64,000 nt of DNA from Mortierella alpina (taxonomy: Eukaryota > Mortierellomycota > Mortierellomycetes > Mortierellales > Mortierellaceae): the NCBI GenBank assembly GCA_029449245.1, contig JANATF010000009.1:496001-560000 (forward strand), in the 5' to 3' direction. The notes under the pieces were generated by a model that was not told the DNA's origin, searched no databases, and worked only from the letters and a program-made list of their open reading frames with translations. Positions within the stretch are counted from its first letter, which is position 1; the number at the start of each line of letters is the position of its first letter. The position numbers were made by a program, and so were the translations under genes. Positions 23,529 to 35,036 of the stretch are shown here, one piece after another.

Positions 23529-23949
23529 TAAACATTTTTTTGGGCGCCGTTAAAGTTGAGCTGGGAAGGCAAGTTGGTTTGATCCTTCTCTATTGCAAAG
23601 CACGTTTTTTCTATCAAGTATGCAGCCCATCCAGCCTAGGATGCACTCGTACATCGGTGCCATCCATCCCCTTATCGCTGCAGGAACACATCCATCCATC
23701 GGCCACTCTGGAGCCAATGCCAGCAGCCATTCAGTCGACAAAAGAAGTCTTATCACAGCTGCGAGAGGATGTGGCTAGATCGACTCTTGATCTCATCAGC
23801 ATCCCACGGGATGTGGTGGACTTGGAGCATCGACAGTGGACCTAATGATCAGGACAGCGGACGAGAGGACAACTCAGTCTGGAATCCAGTCGAGATCATC
23901 CATGAACACCACCCACTCACCATTGTCTCCCCGCTTGATCTTTTGTAGA
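23529..23949. promoter_or_regulatory. eL31 promoter and 5' leader
   Basis: 421 bases with no gene. The eL31 ATG directly follows TTTTGTAG, an excellent splice acceptor, so a 5' UTR intron ending at 23948 is likely, as in many fungal ribosomal protein genes. The donor cannot be fixed from sequence alone. Confidence 0.5.
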
Positions 23950-24427
23950 ATGGCCAAGGAATCCAAGGGTACCAAGCGTTCTACCATCCACGACGTTGTC
24001 GCTCGTGAGTACACCATTCACTTGCACAAGCACGTCCACGGCAGGTAATACTCTCTGACTTGTTTTCAGGAACAGCAGCAAAGCCGACCAGCATTATGAC
24101 GGAACCCTTTCAGTAGACCCTTGTTCCTGACGCACCTGAACGCTCTTTAACCCTACTAGATCCTTCAAGAAGCGTGCTCCCCACGCCATCAAGGCCATCA
24201 AGGCTTTTGCCACGAAGACCATGGGTACCTCCGATGTCCGTGTCGACCCCAGCTTGAACAAGCAGATCTGGTCCAAGGGTATCAAGACCGTCCAGCACCG
24301 CATCCGCGTTCGCTTGTCCCGCAAGCGTAACGATGATGAGGAGGCCAAGGAGAAGTTGTACACCTACGTTTCGTACGTTCCCGTCACCTCCTTCAAGGGT
24401 CTCGAGACCCAGGTCTGCGACGAGTAA
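23950..24427 (+). CDS. RPL31: 60S ribosomal protein eL31
   Basis: Ribosomal protein near the peptide exit tunnel of the large subunit. Two exons, 23950-24044 and 24160-24427, give 120 residues, the usual length. Diagnostic blocks are [53 protein letters not shown] and [15 protein letters not shown]. The intron splits the Arg codon after HVHG. Codon use is strongly biased to C-ending codons, as expected for a highly expressed gene. Confidence 0.97.
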
Positions 24428-25062
24428 AGATTGACCCTGAGCGATCTTTGCCTGGACGATCTGCGGGAGGAGAACTTGTTTTTTCTGCAATAAACTCTTC
24501 ATCGGCTCAATTCGGTTCTTACCCAACCAAACGATGTAGACGAACCACCATGCTGGGAAGACTCTCAACGGCCTGTTCTGCGGGGTCCCTTCACGGGATC
24601 CCTTGGCCAGGCTAGCAGAGTTCTCTCACATGTAAAACCACCATTGTATAAATGTATCATTTTTTCCACCCTTGTTGTCAAAAGAAAGAAAAGAATAGGT
24701 GAAAGTTGAGGGATTGGTTATGCCATGATCCCTTTTCCCTCATACTGTGGCCCTCACTTTTTTTCTTTTTCTTGCAACGGGCGAGAAGATGTCATCTACA
24801 CTGTGCGTCCGTCTACTACCAATTGGTCTATTGTCTTGTGTTCTCGAAGGGATGTGTTCTATGTGTGCAAACAAAAACGAAAAAAAAGGCAAGAGAAAGA
24901 GCCGTGATGATGCTTCATATGTGCCGACTTCAAGGTAAGTGGAGCTTCAAGACAGATACATACGACAGTTCATCATCAATAAATATTGTCAAAAGAAAAA
25001 AGAATCATCATTGTGCTGCTGTTGTATGCTCTTTAATGCGGAGGAAATCGAACAGCAATTGT
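24428..25062. other. Convergent 3' intergenic region (eL31 / pseudouridine synthase)
   Basis: 635 bases between convergent genes. AATAAA occurs near 24489, shortly after the eL31 stop. Another AATAAA near 24979 is on the plus strand. No further gene is supported; the plus-strand open frame across 24706-25140 is low in family signal and overlaps the synthase 3' end. Confidence 0.5.
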
Positions 25063-26910
25063 TCATACCGGTACCAAGTCGCGCTCAGGGCTAGTCTCTG
25101 GTATGGCTGGCGGTGCTGCCTCCTTGGCCCAGTCGGGTAGATCGGTCTCGAAAGCCCAGTCCTTTGCTTGATATTTCCATGCATGCAGGTACATGACCCT
25201 CTTGTCCGGCGCTGGATCTTCTCTAGAGGGGAGCTGACAGATTTGACAAAACTCTGCCTTTGGGTGATTGGGCGCACCGTCGATCTGAACCATGTCGACA
25301 TTGGAAGCCGCCAGGGCGTAGTCGTGCTCATCCTCCAACTCTGCGCGCTCTAGTAGTCTCTTGACCAAATCCTTCTCCATTTCCTCCGAAATGCCACCCT
25401 GGCCATTCAGTCGACCCCAGATGTCCTTGTTGTGATACAGCGGGTCATTGGTGATGGCATATCCGAGCCATTGGAGATGAACTCGGATCTGATGTGTCCT
25501 GCCTGTGATGGGCCGCGCAAGCACGATTGATGTTTCGGACTGAGGATCATACCGAAGCAGCTGAAAGATGGTCGAGCAGGCTTTGCCGTCAGGGTGTACA
25601 GTGTTTAGCGTCAGCTTGAAGGAGGCGACATGGATAGGCTGATGACACTCTGTAATACCACTGTGAATAGATCCAAGGATTCAGTCATTGTACGGAGCTT
25701 GCCTGAGTCCCATTCGTTTACTCCGCAAAGCTGGCCATTGAATTATTGAACTGAGGTTCTTACCTAGGAAACTGGCCTTGGACCTTGCACACATACTCCT
25801 TCTTGATCTCACACCGCTGCATCATCAACTCGAACTCGCGAGCTTTCTTGACCGATAGAGCAATAATCATAAGGCCGGACGTGAGCCGATCGAGGCGATT
25901 GACAGCTACGCAGCAAAAGATGTTTAGAGTCTGCGTAAGTCTGTAGGCGGAATAAGAGGATTCCTTCCGTGGTCCTTGATGTCTAGGCGATTTGGACCGA
26001 CTTACGGAACAGGTCTTTGTATCCTTGTTCCTGCATTAGGATGTGCAACACGGTGTTATGTCGATATCGTCCGCTTGGATGAACGGGTATACTGCTGGGT
26101 TTGTCCACTATGATGACTCCGTCCTCCTGCCTCACAACCTTGACGGGCAAATCTGCAACGGGTGGTTCGTGGCGATGAATATCATGGGCAACGATATCAC
26201 TGTTCTTGATGATGTAGCTCTGAGAAACCGTGTCGCCATTGACTTTGATCCGACCATCCTGGATAGCTCTTTCCTATACAGCGTCAACATTTGGGCGGGG
26301 AGCCGAGTCAGCTTGATAAGAGTGAATCGCCTGTTCCTTTGAAAGTGGAAAGCCATGGAGCCGTCAAACCTTACGTAAAAGGCATTGTCCCGATCCCGAA
26401 ATTCGGTGTTGAAGACCTCGATGAGTGGCCGACCGAGCCAACGTCCTTTGGCGTAAGTCTGGTATTTGAAGAAGTACGGCTTAATCTTGCGTAAACCTGT
26501 GGCAGCAGCAGAAAAAACAATCATCAGTTTAGTCCAGTCGCAAGCCGACAGTTACCACTTTGCTATCGCGCTAAAGGGTCATGCCGTATACCATTGTCAA
26601 AGAAGTACTGGGCATCTTTGAGGTCATCCTCTGGCTTGACAAGATCCACCCGCTTCTTTTGCTTCTTGGTCTGTTGCTCGCCTCCGTAATGTCCGTGCTT
26701 CGACTCCTTGTGTCTTTTGGATCCTTGGTGGATAATAGCAGTTGGCTGCTCAGACTCAACCAGAGCCTCTGCAACGGGTGCTTGTGGTTCGACCAAGGAC
26801 GGAGGCTGAGGGGCTTGAATGCTGGCCATGCAAGGTGTGCCTGATTCGACTGGTGCCAGGTGTTCAGGCTTGGTGTCTGTGACATCCTTTGCGCAGCTGT
26901 CGTCGGTCAT
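25063..26910 (-). CDS. PUS9: RluA-family RNA pseudouridine synthase (Pus9/Rib2/RPUSD2-like)
   Basis: Isomerises uridine to pseudouridine in tRNA (position 32 in yeast Pus8/Pus9). Five exons: 26910-26592, 26496-26375, 26273-26006, 25905-25764, 25660-25063; 482 residues. An N-terminal Pro/Glu-rich, then Lys-rich region (about 1-95) is followed by the family start FDNGLRKIKPYFFKYQTYAKGRW, an S4-like segment (AIQDGRIKVNG), VVDKPSS-type motif II (IIVDKPSSIPVHPSG), the catalytic NRLDRLTSG and GRTHQIRVHLQWLGYAI. The first intron was set at GTATAC because it restores the conserved ENGLRK-like join. An alternative ATG at 27039 would add 43 residues. No Rib2 deaminase domain is present. Confidence 0.9.
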
Positions 26911-27819
26911 GGTCTTCTGTCTCTCCTGAATGGTGTTGCGATCCTGAAGTAGAGGTAGAGAAAGATCCTGTTTATGAAGCAATGGGCGATCACCTTTTTT
27001 TTTATCAAGCTCACAGAGTTGGAAAGCAGTCAGTGTCACTATTGAAATCGGAGCTTCGTGTCAAGTTTGGCTATTCCCATGGTTCTGCACTCAACGATCG
27101 CCTGCCCGTCTCTCCGAGCAGGAGGCTGGGGGAAAAAGTGTCGCTGCTGCACCTGAATGCACCTCAGCACACTAAAAAGCAACGACCACAAAAGAGCGGT
27201 TGCAAGGGAGGGACTGAAACGATTTGCGAGTGCAGCAAGGATCCCTTCTTGCCAAGAGGTTTGTGTATTCCATGTAGCTTGGCTAACGGGCGCGCTCAGG
27301 CATCATTTGGGCGGGTGGGGCAACGGAGGTGGCACAAGGATGGCGCCTTTCTTGCAGGCCTCAGGCGCGCCGTTTCCATTACCCCCGCAGTACTGCGCGG
27401 GCTCCATCTGGACAAAGGCAGCAGGCAGGAGCAACCACAATCACCACCACCACCACCACCACCACCACCACAACAACAACAACAACAACAACAACAGCAG
27501 CAGCAGGATCAGTTGCGCGGATGCGATAGCGAGAGTGGGGAAAGGAGTGGCGAGCCAGGCCGAGAGGCAGACGGTGCTGAGCGATGTTTCCTTATCGAGG
27601 ACAGTGCGAAAACGAGAGAACGAGAGGACAGTCAGGACGCTCTTTTTTTTAGCGTTCCTTTTTTTTTTTTGCCTTGGTGCAACGAAGTTTTTGTTCGTCC
27701 TTTTCTCTCCTCACTCTCGCTCCCTTTCCTCTCTGCAGCTCGCACCTCATTCTTCTCGCCGTATCCCCAAGAGTCCTCTCCTCCTCCACCCTTCCACCAG
27801 AGAGACCATCGCTTGCACC
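26911..27819. promoter_or_regulatory. Divergent promoter, pseudouridine synthase (-) / LAMTOR1-like (+)
   Basis: About 0.9 kb between divergent starts. It contains a compound CAC/CAA microsatellite (about 27440-27507), T-runs at 27643-27671 and a pyrimidine-rich tract ending just before the ATG at 27820. Long plus-strand open frames (26889-27992, 27157-27930) span the microsatellite and leader and show no protein family signal. Confidence 0.5.
27440..27507. repeat. Compound CAC / CAA / CAG microsatellite
   Basis: Consecutive blocks of CAC (about nine), CAA (about ten) and CAG (about four). It lies roughly 320 bases upstream of the LAMTOR1-like ATG, in promoter or leader sequence. Confidence 0.9.
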
Positions 27820-30367
27820 ATGGGTTGTTGCGGGAGCAAACAGAAAGAGCATGTACAGGTAACGCCTCTACGATCCTCTTTCCTTTCATCCGAAGCACCT
27901 CTCTCACCACTGCACTGCAGTGCGCTTTGACTCCACAAAGCCCACCCCTTGCACCTCCACAGGCAACGCTTTACCTTGTCATCCACCTGTAATCGCACGG
28001 TCAAGACTTGACTCTGGCCATGCAGGACAGCAGCGCGCTTTGTCCATCCGTAATCAGAGCGTGGGCATGTGCAAAAGCCCTTGGGTGTGCTGTTGTGTCT
28101 CGAGCACTCGCAACCACAATCTCGCAACTTGGCTCTCTTGAATCTCCTTTTCATCCCCAACAGCTTCAAAGACTACACCGGTCCTCATTCCATATACTCC
28201 ATCCAACCTGCAAAAAAAGACTTAGCGGGACACTAAGGAACGGTTGAATCGAAGCCTCTTCTATGACTCCATAACAGCATACAGCTGTATTTCTCATTTC
28301 CCAACGCAGCAAGCTGTGTGAATGGGCAGAGCGTTCTGCCCCAGACAGAGTGTGGAGAGCTTTTGCGGCCTGCACTGGATAATTTGCAACTCAACCGAGC
28401 ATTTATCGCCAAACTAATATCTTTTCAACAAAAACGGCCAACTGTGATTTAGGATGAGCGAGCGCGTCTTCTGGACGAGCACACGGAGGTCTGTCGCTAT
28501 GGGTAAGTTCAACTGAGCTGACTGTGGTATGAGATGTGCGGTCGGTGAGTTCGTAGAAACACTGGGCGAGTGGACCACTAAGGGAGTGGTGTTCTGCTAC
28601 TGAGCACGCAACCCCTGGGTCCTTTATCATTCGACATATACATGTACACAACCAACAACAACAACAACAACAACAATGCATTCTCGACATAGTCGATCTG
28701 CGAGTTGGCTCTCATGCGGGTCTTCTCAGCTAGTACGAAGGGGCTGTTGTCGATATATGTAGACCCTGCTTTGTCTATTTTGTCGTTGCGTCTGCAGTTC
28801 CAACTCCCCTTCTCGCTCGCCCTCGCCACCCTATAATTGTCATCAATGACGGATGTGTTTGTGTGAAGCATGAAGGACGAAGTTGCGCTGTAGGAGGCGA
28901 ACCAATTATGTGCTGCATACGACTGACCAGGCTGCGGAGCGGAGCAAACTCATGTTTTCATAAGCGTCAAAAGGGAGGACGCAGCACCTTTTCAGAGGCA
29001 TTTGGCGGGAAATTTGAAATAGCCGACTCTTTGGAGCTAGAGCATTGATCACGTCCTTTGTTTACGTGAGGGCGAAGACGAGAACAAAGTCATTTGTCGT
29101 TGAGAGAGAAGAGGGAGAAGGTTTGTGGTCGAAGGATCACGGGTGGTGCAACAGATTCGTGCATGGCCATGTCTATTTACAACCGCGCACCGCGTAAAAA
29201 AGCGAGGCCATTGAGATAGGGTGGCAACAGCACTTGACTACGGGTCTCGCCTGGCCAAAGTTCAGTGACACAGACGAGCAAACGAACTGACCCTCTCCGC
29301 TTTGTAATGTTTGCTCTCACTTATTGAATGCTCATTCTATTAGGCCCAATGGCATGATGGTGCCAGCGTCCTACGGCGAGCAAAACCAAGTCCGAGAATT
29401 GGAGTCGCTACAGAAAATTGTCGAAAGGACTGCAGGGTATGTGAACGGTCTCTCCGCTTGCTTTTTGTGCGCCCATGTTCCCACCGTTCACTCTGGCCAT
29501 CCTTGCATCCCAGTCTCCCAGACCATCTTTTCAAATTTCATGCACCGTGCATTATGCGTTCGTGCCCTTGTGAGCTCCTCTCCTATCTTTTATCCAGCGA
29601 GCTTGCATGGGTGCATGCACATCTGATGTTATCCCTATAAGTTATCCGTTGTTGTTTACCATCCGCTACACTCGCATCGTGTGGATGTTCACTGGTGGCT
29701 GTTGATATTGGACTCTTCTCCTTCCTCCTAACATGTAGCATGTTACCTCATGTTGTCATCTATGGACTTATACTCGTTGCCAATGATATCAGCGACGATG
29801 TCAGTCATCCAGCATTCATTGAATGCAGGTGTTAATTATTCTGCCATGACTCTTATCCTGGAAACCTTTATAGAAATCTTATTGATATACCATCGACACT
29901 TCATCTTGAGAGGCTGCAGCAGCAGGAGGCCCAAAACCGATCAAACGAGTATAGCTCAGCGCTCAGCACGGTCAAGCTCCCTGAGCAGACCATCCGCAAG
30001 TTGTGCAGCATGACATCAGTCAAGGCTTCTAATGCAGATTTGCCCGCTCTGCACGATGTGCTCGAGACAGGAAAAGAGGGCTCGGCGACATCGTCTCGAA
30101 ACTCTGTCAAGGCTCCATCGGTGCGCGAGGTTCTGGCGGAGAAAACTGTTGATTCCAAAACTGTTGGATGGGTAAGTTGCTTTGAACACTGCTCATCTTT
30201 ATCCGCAGCTTCTTTTCTGCTCGGATTTGTCTAATTATTTTTCCTTCGTTTGTACAATAATGTAGATGGCAAGTGCTATGGGGGAGCTGCACCAGGCCAC
30301 CGAGTCGATGGATGTGGAAGACGTGGGAGACTTGATTGTCACCCTCTCGCCGCCTGTGCGTAAATAA
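27820..30367 (+). CDS. LAMTOR1: LAMTOR1/Ego1-like lipid-anchored Ragulator subunit
   Basis: Probable vacuole or lysosome anchor of the Ragulator/EGO complex that holds Rag GTPases for TORC1 activation. Five exons: 27820-27858, 28453-28502, 29344-29436, 29874-30171, 30266-30367; 193 residues. It starts MGCCGSK: Gly2 for N-myristoylation and Cys3/Cys4 for palmitoylation, the same lipid code as animal p18. DERARLLDE is followed by a helical ELESLQKIVERTAGNLIDI and LQQQEAQNRSNEYSSALS, matching the LAMTOR1 core in order and spacing. The middle (about 110-150) is Ser-rich. The first three introns (594, 841 and 437 bases) are very long for this window. Assignment rests on the N-terminus plus the helical core. 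NPR2, an opposing TORC1 regulator, lies 20 kb away. Confidence 0.77.
28655..28678. repeat. CAA microsatellite within an intron
   Basis: About seven CAA units in the second, 841-base intron of the LAMTOR1-like gene. Confidence 0.8.
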
Positions 30368-31162
30368 GGCCTTCATGCCCGGCAAAAGCCTGCTCGCATG
30401 CCGCCTTTTATATCCCCCTGTATTCTCTGCATAATTGTCTTCTACTCTTTTCTCTTTTTCTTCTTTTTGGCCACCGTTCTTCACCCACATCAACATACCC
30501 TTATGTAGCCGCGCTTCTGATGGTGCAGCTTTCCTCTTTTTTTCTATATTCCTTTTTCTCCGCAACCTGGCCGTTTTCTCATTTGGGCACCCCATACAAT
30601 TTGGCCAGCGAGCACTTTTCTTTCTATTTTCTCCCCACTACTCTCTCTACACACGACCCGTTCATGATGATGCCTACTCTTATCTGTATATATATCTACT
30701 TTTTTTGCTCTTGCTTAAAAACCAATCTATCCAACTCTTCTTTCCTCCTCCTCTTCCATCCACAGCTCAAGGTCCTCACCCTGAGAGCCTTTTCAACGGC
30801 TTGTGTAGGCGAAAATGCACGTCTTGAAAGCTCCTTTTCGACTTTTTTTTTCGCGCCTTTACCTCAACATTTTGCATTCCATAACGTCCCTTGGAAACGC
30901 GAGTTCAATAAAACAAAAAACTTTTCATGACAACTCTCTTGTGCGTCAATTGCGTTTGGGTTTATTTTGTCAGTGTGCGGGTATGAAAAAAAATCAATCA
31001 ATCAAGTATTCATCGTTCTACTATTGCTCGTAAATAATTATAGGTTGTAGTAAGCCCCGAGGCCCAGAAACATGAAGAAAGGGAAGGAGATGTTGGTCAT
31101 TGAGGTATAAACGGCCACCTCATGAGAGAATGGGGGGAGGGGAGGGGAGGGGGAAAGGGGGA
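30368..31162. other. Convergent 3' intergenic region (LAMTOR1-like / G gamma)
   Basis: About 0.8 kb, A/T-rich, with several AATAAA-like strings (for example near 30907) suited to 3' processing and a G/A-rich patch at 31130-31160 after the G-gamma stop. Open frames at 30435-30930 are Phe/Ser/Leu-rich readings of T-rich DNA and are not credible genes. Confidence 0.5.
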
Positions 31163-32184
31163 TTAAGAGATTGTGCAGCAGCCGGTCGATGGTTTCGAGA
31201 ATGGATCCGAAGGTGCGATTCCCCACAGGCTAGGCAAGAGCGAGTCTTTGGTGCTTGTGACGAACTGGATCAAACTACATAAAGAAAGAGAATACCACGT
31301 TAGAACTGGCCGTGGAGCGAGGGTGGAAGGCAACTCTTCTAATATTGCTCGATGTTCTCAAAAAAAAAAAAAAAAAACGCGTCAAATTACCTTTGACTGG
31401 CCTCGGAAACAGAGATGCGCCTCATTTCGAGCTGTTCCTTGAGGCGCTGGTTATGTTCAAGGAACCGCTTCAGCTTGACATCAGAGACACCAGCCGATCC
31501 TGTCATGCTTCCAACAACGGTTGTACCGCTGCCATTGTTGTTTCCAAGCAAGGACGATGATTGTGTCGTGGTCATGGTCGTTGTTGCAGACGATGAGGAG
31601 CCGCTGTTGCTCCCACCACTATTGATAGCACTGCCACTACCGCTGGCACTGCTGAGCGATGGACTACGGAGAACACCGCCACCGTTGCCATGACTGGCAC
31701 TGACGCCGCCTGTGCTGCCCATAGTATTGCTGGTGCCGAACATTCCTTGGCCCACGTTGGGAGTGCCGATAGGAGAATTGGTGGAGGGGCTGGAGGACAT
31801 GGTATGGGAGGTTGATTCGCTTACGTGCGGTTTTTGGTGTATGGGGTTCGCGTTTGCTTTTTGGGCTGGGTCGTTCGATTCCTGCGTAAGTGACCGTTGA
31901 TCTGAAACTGGGTCTTCTGTAGCGGAGTCGGGCGTCGAAGAGGGTGGTAGCTCCTTGGTTAAGTTGTGATTTTCAGACGACTTGAATGTGTGCATGTCAG
32001 GTTCCGATTTGGTTGTAAGGTGATCGTCGAAATTGTCGCGGTCAGGAGCAAATTTGGCAGTAGCAATGGATAAAGGGTCCAGCATAGAGGAAGACAATGG
32101 ATGCATTAACGAAGACCCAAAGTCGTCAAAGTTCGAGAGAGAGGGCGAGACAATTGTCGATTCAGAGGCCGAAGGTGATATCAT
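31163..32184 (-). CDS. Heterotrimeric G-protein gamma subunit with long N-terminal extension
   Basis: Partner of G-beta at the plasma membrane. Two exons, 32184-31391 and 31274-31163, give 301 residues. The last 90 residues are a complete G-gamma: VKLKRFLEHNQRLKEQLE coiled coil, VTSTKDSLLPSLWG, and a C-terminal GCCTIS with a CTIS prenylation box preceded by a palmitoylatable Cys. Residues 1-215 are a Ser/Thr/Gly/Asn-rich, probably disordered extension; usual G-gamma proteins have about 70-110 residues. An internal Met (MTGSAGVSD, about residue 226) could start a short classical form. The extension has acidic clusters and proline-directed phosphorylation-like sites (SPS, STPDS, TPN), so it reads as protein rather than leader. 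The stop is only visible after splicing. Confidence 0.83.
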
Positions 32185-35036
32185 TTATAAAACAGAAAAG
32201 AAGTGAAAAGCAGTTGTTAGTTTGAGTGTCTGAAGGATGAAAGAAGAAGAAAAAAAGAGACAGAGATGCTTGCAGTGTCGGTGTCATGGAACAGAGAGAA
32301 GAGAAAAAAAAAAAAGGGCGCACACAAACGCGGTGGCAGTTTTCTGCAGTGACGCTCAGGCACTTATTTTTGTGCTTCACGTTAATGCAATTAAGAGACG
32401 AGAGGTGCCCCCTTTTGCTTGTTGAGCTGTGGCAAACAATGGGACTTGCTGACTACGCAGTACTGAAATCCTCCCACTAGCTACTCATGAGTTCTGGGCG
32501 TAGTTGCATCAGGAGAGTCAGAGTTCAGACGCTTGTGTTCAGAGCCCTGCTTTTTTTTCTGTTCCACGGATTAATAACCCGACGACACGAAGCAGTGCTG
32601 CACAAGAACACAATCGCATTATCAGGTGTCCAAACAAAACACCGAGGCCCTGAGGAGCTCCTGGTAGGAATTTGTCTTGGGAAGAGTATCACAAGGCTTG
32701 GCCATGCCGAAGTAACGGGCCATAGTGCAGACTTACCGTTGTAAGAGATAACAGACCAAGAAAGAAGAGTGCAGTAGCTGGAGCAAGGGCTTAGGGTTAG
32801 GGTGGGAGGTCGGTAAGAGAGAAGGAGGCACAGCGCCGATTAGTTTTGAGAAGCACAATATGCAATTCAAACGATTGCAACGCGAGCAGTGATGGCCCTA
32901 ATTGAGGAGTAGGAAGGGAGGGGTGGGGACACAGGTGTGAGCCATTCGCAGCCACAACGGCCTCCCTTATCAGACAGGAATAGGTGTGGCCTTGCGTCGT
33001 TGTTACTCGGGTGTGCAACATTTGGCGACGCAGTCCGATCACCCAGAAGGCGTGCTGATGCATCCCAAAGGGAAACAGAGAGAAACGAAAAAAGGAGTAC
33101 GGAGGGTATCGCAAGAGTGAGGCGACAATTTTAAAGAGCTCAAAAAAAGGGGAGAGGGAAAGTATGAGGAGAATGGGAGTGTAAGGGGAGTCAAGAAAAA
33201 ACAAAATCTAGGGCGCATTTATGAGCCAAAAGAGTCGCATACAGCAGGACGCAATGGGATCAAGGGGAAGAGTGCGCCAAGAAGTGTCTCTTGTTGAACA
33301 GCTATTCCAGCACACGGCTCTGGGGCGCCCTAGTAGATCATTGGGAGAGTAACCAGAGACGCCAGTGGAAGCGCTGGTGTAAAGCCGACAGAACAAAGTC
33401 TGCTAATGTGCGACCGATGTCCGTCTCACTGTACAATTATTCTCATGCGCAGCGGTGGAAGCCAGCAGGGCAGCTTGAACCTCAATCATTGCCTGACTGG
33501 GTTCTCCCACACGCATAGAACAAGTGAGTATATGTATATAAGCACGGGGCGCCAGGAGAGAATGGTTTGGAGTTCATAGTAGCAAGAGGGAAAAAGTGAC
33601 CTGGAGCGCTGGTCCATTCAACGCGGGTTGGCCATCCTTATTTCTGCTCTGGTTATTCACGGTGGAAACTGGCCACTCTACCACCCCAGGCTGTTATGCT
33701 ACGGTTCACTAAACCCAGGGCTCTCTGTGGAAGGCGAAGGCGAAGGTGCTGAACGTCGTGTTTTGTTACTACTTCCGTATTCCCCGACGCGCGTTGCGAG
33801 ATCAAACTGTCTCTCTAACCCTCTTTTCGCAAGGTGTGGGTCTCACTAGCTTTGTGTCGCAATGGCGGTTACTACGGAGGGGCAATAGCGACTTCTCTTC
33901 TAACTTCTCTTTTTGCTCATCTCCCTTTCGGTTTGATCCCCAGCCTAGCGCGTTCTTGGTCCAGAGTCCATGATCCTCGCCACTCACTCGGGAACAACGT
34001 TGTGCCATGGAGGGTGTACCTGCCAACTTGCGGGGGACAGGCATAGCAGTGATAAAGGGCGGAGTAGCACACCACCCATTTTATATCACATTTACGGCAC
34101 ACTCACCAGTTGCGTGTTATGTTACGTGGGACTTTTTCAGTCGAGGGTCGAGACGAGGATGCTGTGGCTAAATGATGCTGAATGCGAGTGGGAATGGAAT
34201 GAGGAAGCAGAATGAAAGCGACAGGATGTGGGACTAATGATTGCAAGGAGCGTTAGGACAAAATAATAAAAAGGGGCGATCGTTGTTGGTTTGCGCCTTA
34301 CAGACTAGCGTTGAATGCTGCATATCGCTGAACGGTACCGTTGACGTCCGGCTCGACCTGGCTGGTTATAGATGAGGTCTATGCTTGACATTTTTCCCGA
34401 GCTGGATGCAGCTCTAATTGCCACAGTAGTTTCTCTGTTTCCCTAACGCAGAAATCTACTACCTGCGATAAAAGGTCCTGCACGCGACAGGATCGTTGCC
34501 TTCGTCGCCGCGGGTTCCCCGACAGAGGCATTTGGGGCTCCTCCCGCTGCGTGTTGATAGACCTCCATATCACTGTTCTCAAACATCTAACGCCAAAAAT
34601 TGCCTCGTTCAGGAAAACATGATCTTCGCTGCGAAAGCTGTGAAGCAACAGCTCGTGTAGGGATCAACTGCTGACAATTCCAATCAGAGCGCATTATTTG
34701 TACACAAAGACAGTAGACGGTTACAACAGCCGTCAAGCCCGTGTGGTGATATGCAGTGGCCATTGATAGTTGGTCGACACCCCTCCACAATGTCTGATCG
34801 CGAGCTGGTAACTGCGGGTAACAAGTATCGTTCATTAGCCCCGACGAAACGCTAGTTCTCCGTTGAATTGATCAAAAGATGCCACCGTTAACAACAAGTA
34901 CGCTCGTCAAAAGTGAGTGTGCATTCTTTTTCTCATTAGTTCCTTGTTCTCTCAATCCTTTTAAAGTGTTCATCCCTTCGTCTTCTCTGAGTTTTCTAGA
35001 CACATTAACCCCCAAGCAGAGAGCCAGCTGTAAAAA
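32185..35036. promoter_or_regulatory. Large divergent intergenic region, G gamma (-) / MFS transporter (+)
   Basis: About 2.85 kb without a recognisable gene. It holds A-runs (near 32306), a TTAGGGTTAGGG pair at 32791-32802, a G/A-rich stretch (33060-33200) and TATATATAAG-like sequence near 33533. Many short open frames occur on both strands, none with a family signature. An unannotated non-coding RNA or a rapidly evolving short gene cannot be excluded. Confidence 0.45.
32791..32802 (+). promoter_or_regulatory. Interstitial TTAGGGTTAGGG motif
   Basis: Two exact tandem telomere-type units, immediately followed by GTGGG. Tbf1/TRF-type proteins, one of which is encoded at 60680-62647, recognise this duplex. 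Two units can arise by chance, so a regulatory role is speculative. Confidence 0.35.

Noticed and set aside
23277-24427. Ubiquitin-like/eL31 fusion gene
   Set aside because: The ubiquitin-like frame ends with a stop directly followed by AATAAA, and no donor in its last codons joins in frame to eL31.
26889-27992. 367-residue plus-strand frame upstream of the LAMTOR1-like gene
   Set aside because: It is opened by the CAC/CAA microsatellite and a stop-poor leader, and partly lies antisense to the pseudouridine synthase exon 1.
30435-30930. Phe/Leu/Ser-rich frames of 130-136 residues
   Set aside because: T-rich 3' flanking DNA gives apparent hydrophobic peptides; no family signal and convergent gene ends on both sides.
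32797-33204. 135-residue minus-strand frame in the large intergenic region
   Set aside because: Composition follows local A/G-rich DNA; no domain, no splice support.
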